From Chondrosia reniformis (Eukaryota > Porifera > Demospongiae > Chondrillida > Chondrillidae): a stretch of 64,000 bases of DNA. Under the pieces are notes generated by a model that saw only the letters and a list, made by a program, of their open reading frames with translations, was not told the origin of the DNA and ran no database searches. The translations under genes were made by a program, and so were the position numbers. The stretch is from contig OX359194.1 in the NCBI GenBank assembly GCA_947172415.1, positions 6,392,401 through 6,456,400 of the forward strand. The letters are read 5' to 3'. This document shows, piece by piece, positions 11,401-22,706 of this stretch; position 1 is the first letter of the stretch, and every line of letters starts with the position of its first letter.

Positions 11401-13527
11401 GGAACTTAAAATTAGCCCTATCTCTCACAATACATTAACTTTGTATACCAGAATTTAATGTACATTGAGAGCTGTAACTCTATCAGATGGAGAAATATGA
11501 AGCAAAAACTTTGTGTCAACATTCACAGACATCTATAGAGTATGTCCAGTGAGTGTTTGAAATTTTGATGGAACTTAATATTTGCTCTATCTCTCACCAT
11601 ACATTAACTTTGTATACAAGAATTTAATGTATATTGAGGGCTGTAACTCTATCAGATGGAGAGATATGAAGCAAACACTTTGTGTCAGCATTCACAGACA
11701 TCTATAGAGTATGTCCAAGGGGTTTTTGAAATTTTGATGGAACTTAAAATTAGCCCTATCTCTCACAATACATTAACTTTGTATACAAGAATTTAATGTA
11801 CATTGAGAGCTGTAACTCTATCAGATGGAGAAATATGAAGCAAACACTTTGTGTCAGCATTCACAGACATCTATAGAGTATGTCCAAGGGGTTTTTGAAA
11901 TTTTGATGGAACTTAAAATTAGCCCTATCTCTCACAATACATTAACTTTGTATACAAGAATTTAATGTACATTGAGAGCTGTAACTCTATCAGATGGAGA
12001 AATATGAAGCAAACACTTTGTGTCAGCATTCACAGACATCTATAGAGTATGTCCAAGGGGTTTTTGAAATTTTGATGGAACTTAAAATTAGCCCTATCTC
12101 TCACCATACATTAACTTTGTATACAAGAATTTAATGTACATTGAGAGCTGTAACTCTATCAAATGGAGAGATATGAAGCAAACACTTTGTGTCAGCATTC
12201 ACAGACATCTATAGAGTATGTCCAGTGAGTTTTTGAAATTTTGATGGAACATAAAATTTGCTCTATCTCTCACCATACATTAACTTTGTATACCAGAATT
12301 CAATATATATTGAGGGCTGTAACTCTATCAGATGAAGAGATATGAAGCAAACACTTTGTGTCAGCATTCACAGACATCTATAGAGTAGGTGAAGGTGGTT
12401 TTTGAATTTTGATGGAACAAAAATTTGCTCTATCTCTCACCATACATTAACTTTGTATACAAGAATTTAATGTACATTGAGAGCTGTAACTCTATCAAAT
12501 GGAGAGATATGAAGCAAACACTTTGTGTCAGCATTCACAGACATCTATAGAGTATGTCCAGTGAGTTTTTGAAATTTTGATGGAACATAAAATTTGCTCT
12601 ATCTCTCACCATACATTAACTTTGTATACCAGAATTTAATGTACATTGAGAGCTGTAACTCTATCAAATAGAGAGAGATATGAAGCAAACACTTTGTGTC
12701 AGCATTCACAGACATCTATAGAGTATGTCCAGTGAGTTTTTGAAATTTTGATGGAACATAAAATTTGCTGTATCTCTCACAATACATTAACTTTGTATAC
12801 AAGAATTCAATGTATATTGAGGGCTGTAACTCTATCAGATGAAGAGATATGAAGCAAACACTTTGTGTCAGCATTCACAGACATCTATAGAGTATGTCCA
12901 GGGGGGTTTTGAAATTTTGATGGAACTTAAAATTTGCTCTATCTCTCACCATACATTAACTTTGTATACCAGAATTTAATGTACATTGAGAGCTGTAACT
13001 CTATCAAATGGAGAGATATGAAGCAAACACTTTGTGTCAGCATTCACAGACATCTATAGATTATGTCCAATGGGTTTTTGAAATTTTGATGGAACTTAAA
13101 ATTTGCCCTATCTCTCACCATACCTTAACTTTGTATACCAGAATTCAATGTATATTGAGGGCTGTAACTCTATCAGATGGAGAGATATGAAGCAAACACT
13201 TTGTGTCAGCATTCACAGACATCTATAGAGTACGTAGGTGAAGGGGTTTTTTGAAATTTTGATGGAACAAAAATTTGCTCTATCTCTCACAATATATTAA
13301 CTTTGTATACCAGAATTTAATGTACATTGAGAGCTGTAACTCTATCAAATGGAGAGATATGAAGCAAACACTTTGTGTCAGCATTCACAGACATCTATAG
13401 AGTATGTCCAGTGAGTTTTTGAAATTTTGATGGAACATAAAATTTGCTCTATCTCTCACCATACATTAACTTTGTATACCAGAATTCAATATATATTGAG
13501 GGCTGTAACTCTATCAGATGAAGAGAT
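8426..13527 (+). repeat. 169 bp satellite array 3 (~30 monomers)
   Basis: The longest array. Within it a four-monomer unit of about 677 bp is tandemly duplicated: about 10264-10940 repeats as 10941-11617, recognisable by the rare variants AAATAGAGAGAGATATG and TATATTTAATG. This differs from the six-monomer period of array 1, so local amplification has continued independently. The array ends abruptly at about 13527 where orientation switches. Confidence 0.95.
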
Positions 13528-13537
13528 ATATATAATA

Positions 13538-14075
13538 ATACGCAATTAGGGTTAGTTAATGTATATATGGGGAGAAATAGGGCAAATTTATGTAGAAATC
13601 AAAATTTCTAAAACTGTTTGGAAATGTTTCATGCATGTCTGTGAATGTAGACACCAAGTTTAAACTTCATATTTACCGATTTGACAGAGTTACGGCACTA
13701 AATGTACATTTGCTAAGTTAATGTATGGGGAGAGATAGGGCAAATTTATGTAGAAATCAAAATTTCTAAAACTGTTTGGAAATGTTTCATACATGTCTGT
13801 GAATGTAGACACCAAGTTTAAACTTCATATTTACCGATTTGACAGAGTTACGGCACTAAATGTACATTTGCTAAGTTAATGTATGGGGAGAGATAGGGCA
13901 AATTTATGTAGAAATCAAAATTTCTAAAACTGTTTGGAAATGTTTCATACATGTCTGTCAATGTAGACATCAAGTTTAAGCTTCATATTTTGCCATTTGA
14001 CAGAGTTATGGCACTAAATGTACATTGTATTGTGTATTAAGTTAATGTATGAGGAGAGATAGGGCAAATTTATGT
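13538..14075 (-). repeat. Inverted, diverged satellite monomers
   Basis: About three monomers of the same family in reverse orientation, diverged from the main array but very similar to one another (GTTTGGAAATGTTTCAT recurs about every 165 bp). The inverted run starts with ACGCAATTAGGG, the same junction seen at about 47197 after block copy 4. That suggests a small remnant of a block end was left here. Confidence 0.85.
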
Positions 14076-14395
14076 ATATATAACTCTATTAAACAGAAGG
14101 ATATGAAGCTAATATTTTGTGTCAGCATTCACAGACACCTGTAGAGTATTTCTAATGAGTTTTTGAAATTTTGATGGAATTGAAAATTTGCCCTATCTCT
14201 CTCCATACGTACATTAACTTTGTATACCAGATTTTATTGTACATTGAATGTTATAACTCTATTAAACAGAAGGATATGAAGCTAATACTTTGTGTCAGCC
14301 TTCACAGACATCTATAGAATATGTTCAAAGAATTTTTGAAATTTTGATGGAACTTAAAACTTGCCCTATCTCTCTCCATACGTACATTAATGGTA
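14076..14395 (+). repeat. Diverged plus-orientation satellite monomers
   Basis: Two degenerate monomers back in plus orientation, each with TGTGTCAGCMTTCACAGACA and CCCTATCTCTCTCCATAC. They form the degraded edge of the satellite domain. After 14395 the sequence is no longer satellite. Confidence 0.8.
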
Positions 14396-15199
14396 GCCCA
14401 TGTTGGCTAGTGGCCATCTCCAGTTTAAATAAGATATACACACTAACACACCCATACCCATCTAGTTGGTTTAATTTTAAGAGTGTAGACTGATTAGAAA
14501 ACTTTGTTAGAATGTTCTGGTTATTGTATGTTATGGGGCAATAACAAAGCAGACTAGGGTCAAGCTCAACACAAGTCATGCCATATTTAGCAGTTCATTT
14601 TCAGAATGACAGCCAAGCAGCACAATTAGGAATTCTTGGCTAATTAGGACTTTATGAGAATATATGTAAGAAGTATATTACATCCATATACTGCCTATTT
14701 ACCAACTGTGTAAGTATGTGTTGCATGGTTTTATTAAAAGGATTGCTTGCATGTATAATTATGTATACTATGGTACATACATTATGGTTAGGGGAATTAC
14801 AGTGGAACCTCAATTATATTATCCATATTACCTAAAAGGAAGAGGATAGTTCGTATATGGGGCAACTAAAATACAGTGTGTGTATACCTTAATCATGCAC
14901 TTTTAAAGAACATTGTTGTTTGAGCAATCACTTTTCTTTTTCTACATTTTTCCGTCCAAGTGTCAACAGTTTATTAATTATGCACACTTGCTTGACAGTT
15001 AATATTTTGTATATTACAATAGTTTTTGAATGTTAACCTTAATGGTAGCAATGTTTTTGTGTAGATGTTGCCATGGAAATTTGTACTTGTTAGGGACCTA
15101 CAGTTCTTAAATGGTTTGACACATTTCCTTCAACTTAGACTACAATCATGTTATTAGAGTTATTTAATATTCCTTCAAGTCAGACTGGAATCATTTGAA

Positions 15200-15285
15200 T
15201 TGTTTTTAGAGTTATCTATCTCAGTCCAGGCCAATGAAAGTACATTTTCAGCCATGTCCATTCTTAGGATCTAGCTACTATAAGT
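15200..15285 (+). pseudogene. Possible hAT transposase C-terminal relic
   Basis: A short frame reads QANESTFSAMSILRI before stopping. This resembles the C-terminal dimerisation region of hAT-family transposases, where a conserved ER/ES-x-FS-x-M motif occurs. Only about 15 residues are recognisable and both sides are full of stops, so it is at most a fossil DNA transposon fragment. Confidence is low because the motif is short. Confidence 0.25.
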
Positions 15286-16914
15286 TTTGTTTTAAATTTC
15301 TGAAGGAATTATATTTATGGTATAACCAAAGGAATCCTGAAAGTGTTTCATACAGTTTGCCCGTAGTTATAGCCACTGCAAACTGTATGGAAACATAGCA
15401 TGACCACCCTGTTCAATGTATTTTCAATTACACCTCATATAAATCAGCAACAAAGCAATTTTGCAGTCATTTATGCATGATTTTCAATGTCCTCAACATT
15501 TGCATTGCAATGGTTAATAAGAGGTCCATTTCTGAAATTGTTTTCTTCTTTATTAGTACTAGCATGTGAACTTATGCAAGTTCTAAATTGTGAATAATTT
15601 TTACTAACTAGGGAATAGGCTACCCAAAGTTTGAATAAATTTCTGCCAAACCTACCATTGCAGCTATCAAAGCCTATCATTCTTGGTGTGCCCAAACACA
15701 GAATATGATTAAATTTTTTAGTATGTCACTTCTGTATTGTTAGACTTACCAATGTCTTGTTTTGTTAAGTTTTGTACCAGTCTATTTTGCAGCACTGCCA
15801 TCCCTATACTTCTAGATTCAGTTTTTAATGTTTACTTGTTTCTATGTTTATGATTGCCTACCCTGTTAAAAAGAAAGTGAGTTATTCACACTATGTATGG
15901 TAAAAGTGATGAATACTGCCACAATAAGTTGATCTGGTTGAGAATATCTCACTATTTTTAACAGAGTACTTTTAGATAGAGATTGAATGTTCCAGTTGGC
16001 ATTGTTATTGGACAAGCTCAACACAAGTCATGCCATATTTAGCAGTTCATTTTCAGAATAACAGCCAAGCAGCACCATTAGAATTGGAATAACAGTCATG
16101 CAAGCATTTGCTGTGAAAACAATTAGGAATTCTTGGCCAATTAGGCTTATACAAGACTTTATGAGAATACGTATATGAAATGTGTAAGAAGTATATTACA
16201 TCCATACTACCTATTTACCAACTGTGTACGTATACGTGTTGCATGGTTTTAATAAAAGATTTAAATGCTTGTATAATTCTATATTATACCTTTAAATACA
16301 TTTATAATTAAGTACATATTATATACATAGGTACATACAGATGGTTTCGTAAAGTACAGTGGGACATCTATATCCACTACTTAAAGGAAAGAGGAAGGCA
16401 TATGGGGCAACTATATAATACAGTGTATGCATTGTTCAATTTTTAAAGAACAAACTTTGTTGTTTGAACAGTTATTTTTCTTTTCTAAAATTGTCAGACA
16501 AAACCTAATATAAGACTCTATACATAATGTTTATTAATTGCAACTTATACGTAGTTTTTAATAATTCCAATAATTAATAAAAATACTTTGTAATATGTAC
16601 TTTTGTCCATTTAGACACTCTACAACCAAGAACTATTTATTTACAGGCTAATTCGTGTGCTGGTACAACTTAAAGGAAGGATATTAAGAAGAATTTAAGG
16701 AAAACAAGTAGGCTGTTCTACCTGCTTGGAGATGTTTCAGGCGACTGTAAAATTATATAATAGATGTAGATGTTGAAAAAGATGTGTTAGATGCAGATGC
16801 TGAAAATCTAGCAAAATGGAGAGATAGAAAGAAACTTGGTGTTAGCCCTTACAGCCACCCCCAATGTATGTATATAATAAAAATTCTGTTGTAATCTTTA
16901 TATATATTCACCCA

Positions 16915-17101
16915 ATCCTTTCATCTTCTTCTCCACTGGGTCAGACAGTCGTTTCTGGGAATTCCACCCTTCATCAGTGATCCTGGGAATGTGAGGAAGA
17001 AAAGACTCCTGTGTCTTCATGCAAAGCTCTCTTCAGGTTTAGTTCCCCTATAGGCTCTTTTACAGAATAGGCATAGCATGTAGGAAAATGGTATCTTAGA
17101 T
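16915..17101 (+). repeat. Dispersed repeat family D, copy 1
   Basis: The best copy of a dispersed family with the recognisable stretches AAAGCTCTCTTCAGGTTTAG, CCTATAGGCTCTTTTACAG and AGGAAAATGGTATCTTAGA. Further copies or pieces lie at about 21230-21380 (+), 21600-21680 (-), 25229-25372 (+), 30745-30905 (+), 54090-54240 (-) and 61050-61135 (+). Several include a CCCAGTGGAGAA-type motif at one end. There is no coding capacity. A MITE or SINE is likely; the class was not determined. Confidence 0.65.
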
Positions 17102-17399
17102 TTTTCATGATGCCCACACTATAAATGGTGGTATGAATTATTTGTATTTATGGGCACACTGTGTATGCTAATTTTGTTCATAGAGTCAAAGTGAAAAGAA
17201 GAACTTGAAAAAAGGCCAAAAGCAGAGGAAGGAAACACTTTGCATGAATATTCTATTAAATATTAACGTTAACATTTTGAAAGATTTACTTCATAATATT
17301 ACTAAACAAATTTCATAAGTTTTCTATATTAAAAATTGCTACAGTCACTTTCAGCCACTTATATACAACTGCTATACCACTGCTACATCGCTACTACTG

Positions 17400-17463
17400 C
17401 CGACCGTGTGACGTTATCAAGAAAATATGGAGGCGAAATAGCGGTCTGGGCTAAGCGAGACTA
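17400..17463 (+). mobile_element. Solo terminal fragment of the 27.6 kb element family
   Basis: About 64 bp matching the right end of the element at 27584-28226, with CCGACCGTGTGACG, ATGGAGGCGA, ATAGCGGTCTGGGCTA and CGAGACTA in the same order and several substitutions. No partner end is seen nearby. It lies 56-119 bp before the start codon of the riboflavin transporter gene, so it probably forms part of that gene's promoter or 5' leader. Confidence 0.75.
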
Positions 17464-17518
17464 CCTTTTACTCGAAGTCGGCCATTTTATCGGCAAATCA
17501 TACGTAAAGACCAGAAAA

Positions 17519-19236
17519 ATGGCCGACTTCGAGAAAGGCAGTAGATTGTCGTTCGTCCTTACCTATGTCCTCATTATAGGGTTTGCCTCAACATCTTGGT
17601 TGGCCATCAACGGAATATGGGCTGAACTACCCCTTCTTACTACAGTAAGCCCGGATGGATTCGCCTTGCCAGCCATTCTTAGTCTCACCGTCCAATTCGC
17701 TAATATTGGTACTTTGACATACCTCTTTATCGACTTTATTGATAGTTTAATTAGCAAAAGGAAAGGTAGAACAAAATCTGAGGGTTTCCTAACGCTGGCT
17801 GTTTGTATTCTCATTATACTTGGCACAGTATCGTGTGTAGCAATGGCTCTCACCTACCAAGAGACCTCGCCAATTGGGAACTCGCAGCACAGTGTCCCAC
17901 TTATCATATTTGTATTTATATTTGCGCTGGTCGATTGCATCTCCTCGGTAACCTATCTTCCTTTTATGGCTCGCTTCAAATCAAAAAAGTTTATTACAGC
18001 GTTGTACGTTGGCGAAGGTCTGTCCGGAGTAATACCAAGTGTATTATCACTTAGTCAAGGCTTAAATCTGCAACACCCAGATACCAATAGAACGGCGTCC
18101 TGCAACGAAACGTCCAGTCTGGCAACAAATTTCAGTGGCGAAGTTTACTTCTTTTTACTGGCCGCCTTTATGATCTTTAGTGGAGTATGCTTTGGATTTT
18201 TGCATGTGCTGCCTTGTGTGAGTATCTTGAGAGTTAAGAAAAGCAAAAATAAGAATTCACCAAAGAAGGGGCAAGAATCAGGAAAACTAAATGACACCCC
18301 AACAGATGATGATACTGAACCACTTATCTTTGAGAGCTCCATTCAAAAGAGAAATCGAAAGAGTTGGATAAAATCCTGGTTCAGTTTTAATCGTCGTACT
18401 GGTTATCTTTTGGTTCTTGTGATGATTTTGAACATGCTTGCTAATGGTGCCCTTCCAGCAGTCTCCTCATATGCTCTGGCATGCTATGGACCTAAGACTT
18501 ACGTAGTAGGGCTCAATTTAGGGTTGATCATGGCACCTATGACTAGCTTTGTCGCCCTATTCTTGCCAGTGAGGTCCTTTATCGGAATAAACATTTTGTT
18601 TATTGTGGGTGTGGCTTTTGCTGTCCTAATTATCATACTGGGATTTCTGGGGCTGACCATTAACCTTCCATTACTGGGCAGCCCAGTAGGATCAGCACTG
18701 ACAGTGAGTCATATAGAATTTAGTAACTGTATTATGATTTTTGGTGCATTTTAAGTTTTTATGAAAAACTGTTTGGAAATATAAGCAGAGAATTTGGTCA
18801 TTTAAATGCTATAGAGCTGAAACTTATAAATTTCTGAGCCACCAAAAATTATTATGGACAAGCAGTAAAAATTCAATCCATCAATTTCTGGCAATACTAT
18901 TCTGGTGATATACCAGTTGTAAAGTTAATACTTATATATATATTGTATTTAGTGTAACTGTGTTACTAATGGCTCAATGTTTCATTTTCTACACCTCAGG
19001 TGATACTGTATACCACCATGTCTGGTGTTGTATCTTACTCCAAGGTGTGCTTAACTGCAAAAGTACAGAGAGACAATGCTGGAGAGAAAGAGGAACATGT
19101 GTTGAAGTGGTGTGGATTTTGTATCCAAATTGGGTCATTTTGTGGTGCACTGCTATTATTTCTAATTGTAATTCAAGGCATGAGCAGTAATGTAACATCT
19201 TTTGAATGTTCATGTAGCCAATTTGAACAGTGGTAA
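17519..19236 (+). CDS. Solute carrier 52-type riboflavin transporter
   Basis: Two-exon gene. Exon 1 is 17519-18703 (donor GTGAGT) and exon 2 is 19000-19236 (acceptor CTCAG), giving about 473 aa, close to the 445-470 aa of animal RFVTs. The family carries riboflavin across the plasma membrane. The N-terminus (WLAINGIWAELPLL), the LPFMARF loop and the C-terminal block (SYSKVCL ... LKWCGFCIQIGSFCGALLLF) match SLC52A proteins, and about ten or eleven hydrophobic segments are visible. A charged loop near residues 240-290 separates two membrane halves. The ATG at 17519 was chosen over an upstream in-frame ATG at 17336 because it begins the conserved region and because the upstream part overlaps the transposon-end remnant. 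Which SLC52A paralogue it matches cannot be told. Confidence 0.93.
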
Positions 19237-19269
19237 ATTACACAAGTTTAATTCCTAAAATTGCTGTAA

Positions 19270-19395
19270 TATTCATTGGTTTATTGTACTTCTATGGGTA
19301 ATAATTATCGTCACAGATTTTTGATGCCGAAGCCTGTCGTCAGCTTCGCAAGGGGAACTTTCAAGGTAATCGCCGTGGTCCAGCAACTGTTAGAA
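19270..19395 (+). ncRNA. Possible Sm-class small RNA (SL/snRNA-like), speculative
   Basis: Between the transporter and the 5S gene the plus strand has an Sm-site-like ATTTTTGA at 19317-19324 followed by a hairpin (CGAAGC 19328-19333, 9 nt loop, GCTTCG 19343-19348). A GTAATAAT splice-donor-like string begins at 19298. This order (donor, Sm site, 3' hairpin) is that of spliced-leader RNAs, and SL genes are linked to 5S rRNA genes in several animals. No known leader or snRNA sequence was recognised and demosponge trans-splicing is not established, so chance is quite possible. Confidence 0.2.
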
Positions 19396-19402
19396 AAAAA
19401 AA

Positions 19403-19522
19403 GACCTACAGCACTGGGTATTCCCAGGCGGTCACCCATCCAAGTACTTGCGCCAGCCCGATGCTGCTTGACTTTGGTGATCAGACGAGAACCAGTATAT
19501 TCAGCATGGTATGGCCGTAGGC
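19403..19522 (-). rRNA. 5S ribosomal RNA gene
   Basis: Read on the minus strand the 120 nt begin GCCTACGGCCATACC and end CAGTGCTGTAGGTCT, and the T-run at 19394-19402 forms a Pol III terminator. The internal control region is recognisable: AGTCAAGCAGC (box A) and TGGATGGGTGACCGCCTGGG (box C region). The 5' part (GCTGAATATACTGGTTCTCG) follows the invertebrate pattern. The sequence GGCGCAAGTACTTGG departs from the usual GGTTAGTACTTGG, so this single dispersed copy may be a variant or pseudogene rather than a main-array 5S gene. Confidence 0.9.
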
Positions 19523-19711
19523 CGAAAGATGTGAAATACCTAACGTATTTAAATGAAACGCTAGCAGTCTTTTATTAAAAGTTCGTATGGTAGTACTACT
19601 ACGAGTGTAACAGAAAAGAGTAGCTTGATGGTATTAAAAGTGTACAGTTACTTGATCAAACTAGCAAAAAGTGTTTAACCCGCATAATAGCTATAAGGTG
19701 CCTATTTGAGG

Positions 19712-22706
19712 TTAGAAGAATGATTTGTATACCCCCTGATTACAGGTATCACCAGCCACATTTGGACTATCAATATTTTTCCTTTCTAAACTGTCTTCAA
19801 TGGTCTGATCAGTTTTCGTCTGCAGCTGGACATTTATTTTATGATCTGCAGGCTTCATAAAAATATCTGACTCTTCAATTCCATCATGAGGAATCTGTGA
19901 ACCTATATATTCTTCAAAAACAGTAAATGTATCATGACAGATTGATGCTGTGTCTGGTTCAAAAGGAATCACAACCGGAAGAGTGTTTTTATTTCCAAAT
20001 CCCTACATGGAGAAGTTAAATTATACTCATATGCAAGTTTGAGATGCATGAATATCTATATATTATCCAAAGTTCAAAATTACCCATTTGCTATTTGCTA
20101 TTCTTTCACTTTTCTTCAATGTTTGCAGTGAGTAGCTATATACGTATATATACCAAAAGTATGTATAAGGAAATTAATACTCAGGTAATGCCATGCATAT
20201 ACATACATGCATTTGTACATACTAAGATTCCATGCATATATATGTGCATGTTACACCTTGCAAAGACTACGTATATGTAATAATATCAATAGATGACCCA
20301 TTTGAAGTGTATTGTTGGCTGACCATTTTATTAGAGCCAGGATGGAAATTATAAAAGAAACAAAGACTATAAAGCTTCCTGTCAGTCCCAGTGGAAGTAC
20401 TAGCTGCAGATCTCCACTCTCTACATATACAGTATATATACATAATAATTAATAATATGCCATGGCTCAGTGACTCATTCAGAAGTATACTAGTGACATA
20501 TTCTATATATTACAATATAGTATAGTATAATAGAATAAGGATTCCTTATAACTGCGTCAAACTTATCTTTGGGATGGTACATCCTTCGACTTTTGAGCGT
20601 TTTGAAGGATGTACCATCCCAAAGATAGTATAGTATAGTAAATTTCATAATATACCATATACATACAGTAGGTATAAATACCTGTTGTCTGTAGCTGCTG
20701 GTAAGATAAGTTCCCAAAGGATGTGTTGAGCAGGATAACTTCACTGTAGTTACTAGAATTTCCATTTGATGATCTGTAATAGGCTTTTAGTGATGATAGA
20801 CTATTTTTAAATTTCAAAAGTGCCAAACAAACATCCAAGCCAATATCACATTCCAATTCAGCTATTGAAGTTTCATTTGTATTTGAAATAGAAATAAGGC
20901 TTTGAGGATTTCCACATACTAGAAGTATACTGTTTTCCTACATAATAATTATAGGGCAAATAAAAATATAAATTAAAATTTCTAAGACTCTTTGGAAATG
21001 TTTCCGACATATATATCTGAACTGTATAGTTGTGCATTGGCCTTTAACTCATTTTACAAGTTTGTATAATCACATACATAGTATATGGTACACACATTGA
21101 GACCTACGTATACGCACTGTATACATGGGTACATAATACGTGCACTCCTAGGCTATTACATGCATTTATATATACTATAAGATTCCCAGGTTACTAATAA
21201 AGGGTGCATGGAATTCAACAGCTATCTGACCCAGTGGAACAAAAGAAGAAAGAGAAGATTCCTGTATCATCATCCCAAGCTCTCACCAGGTTTACCCCTA
21301 TATAGGCTTTTTAATTTATACAGCTATAGTGTAGGCATATATATACGTATGTACTGTAGGTATATTTTAGATTATTTATAAATACAGTAAATATGCAGCA
21401 GTTCACAGAACAGGTTTGAATCTCAAATTTCTGTTTTTGTAATAACTAAAGGAGTAGGGTAATGAGATATAAATCCAGCTCATGATCATTGGTATATGTA
21501 ATGAAACCTCCAGTTCTATAGTATCCACATGATTTGTAGTTGATGCTCTATCATAAAGCATACACAAATACTGTATATAGTATTATTATGTATAATATAT
21601 GAAACATCTAAGATACCATTTTCCTACATGCTATGCCTATTCTGTAAAAGAGCCTATAGGGGAACTAAACCTACTAAGTTTAGAATTGTATGTATGCACA
21701 TGTACAGATCCATATATTACAAGTGGTCTATATAGCTACCTTTGACTTAATAGCAACCTTTATGTTGATTTCATTCTGGTAATCCAATTAGTACTGTTAG
21801 CACAGGATCACTCAAAACTGAATTTGAAACAAAAAGTGCAAATCAACAGTACATAATACGTATGTTTTGATGCACAGTATATTAACAGTGTCTATTATGC
21901 AACATGCAGTTTTTTTAGCTAACAGAGTCAAGAACTGTACAAACAGTTAAAAGAGCAACGATATACATTACATACCTGGAGATATGGTTGACAGAGTGGT
22001 ATTTAGAACCACTTGCTTATTATTTAGATTATATCGAAAGAAAGGTATCTCCTCAACCCGAATTTCATATTCTCTTCCACACTTCAATTGGAAATGGGAC
22101 TGCCAGTGATGCCTGTTCATGTCTTCACTATTGACCTCTATCTTTAGATGGAAGGAATTAAGATCAAGAAAATAGCATATATGTATATTTATATTTAGCC
22201 AGGCCAAAACATTCACATATATAAGGCTCACCTTTATGTTTTCATGCTGTACAATGACAAAACACTTGGAGAGATGATGGCATATATCCCAACATATAGT
22301 GATATTCTTATCATAACCAGAATTTACTTCACAAACACTTGCAACTCCCATTTTACAAGAAGTGGGGCATTCATGATTACCCAGACTTACTGCATAAAGG
22401 TTAGAAAACAAAATGTATACAATGTCATATAATTATACAAATTTGCTTCATACACACATAATAGGAGTACTACAATAAATTATAGAAATTGAGTCAAACT
22501 TAATACTAACATAATTAATTCATTATTAATTATATAGCTAGTACGTATATATATATACATATGCATACCTCTTGATTATACAAATTATTGTGTAATGGCC
22601 AATGATAAATAAGATATAAAGTAATATACGTACCTTCAGTCTGCGTGTGAATGGCCTCATTTGGTATGATCAGGTAAGGAATTGCAATCAGGAGTACATA
22701 CTTCAT
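19712..22706 (-). CDS. Single-pass receptor-like protein B (no EGF)
   Basis: Predicted from seven exons on the minus strand: 22706-22634, 22389-22232, 22141-21976, about 21817-21740, 20937-20682, 20420-20257 and 20002-19712. It starts with a signal peptide (MKYVLLIAIPYLIIPNEA), followed by a cysteine-bearing ectodomain (HECPTSCKMG ... LKCGREYEIRV), many N-x-S/T sites, one membrane segment (FIVFVSFIISILALI) and a ~95-residue acidic cytoplasmic tail ending QGVYKSFF. The 78 nt exon does not keep one frame throughout: its two halves fit neighbours only in frames one base apart, so either the splice is misread or the gene is damaged. The last membrane-exon donor (GTGTAA) is weak. The ectodomain resembles receptor A next door in exon order and in the C-G-x-Y-x(3)-R motif, so they look like tandem paralogues. 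Ligand and function unknown. Confidence 0.65.
20564..20627 (-). repeat. Perfect 24 bp hairpin in receptor B intron
   Basis: Arms 20564-20587 and 20604-20627 are exact inverted copies around a 16 nt loop, beginning TATCTTTGGGATGGTAC. It lies in the intron between the ectodomain and membrane exons and would be transcribed with the gene. The geometry is compatible with a small-RNA precursor or a minimal foldback element. No mature product can be assigned. Confidence 0.7.

Larger units (their letters stand above)
14396..17335. other. Gene-free region of decayed repeats
   Basis: No convincing gene. A ~450 bp segment at about 14556-15005 is repeated in direct orientation at about 16012-16505 with insertions and substitutions. 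Each copy holds a CAGTGGRACMTC motif followed by GGAAAGAGGA-type sequence, resembling the ends of pogo/Tigger-like DNA transposons (weak inference). A dispersed repeat copy lies at about 16915-17101. The 74-codon frame on the minus strand at 15471-15695 has no recognisable product. Confidence 0.6.

Noticed and set aside
554-13527. CRISPR-like regular repeats
   Set aside because: Monomers are contiguous ~169 bp units without unique spacers, in a eukaryotic genome. The 16-22 bp minisatellites likewise have no spacers.
13538-13560. Interstitial telomere sequence (TTAGGGTTAG)
   Set aside because: Less than two repeat units; it occurs as part of the block-end junction at both places.
14325-14579. 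84-codon minus-strand frame at the satellite edge
   Set aside because: Overlaps satellite relics, no recognisable family, and low-complexity composition.
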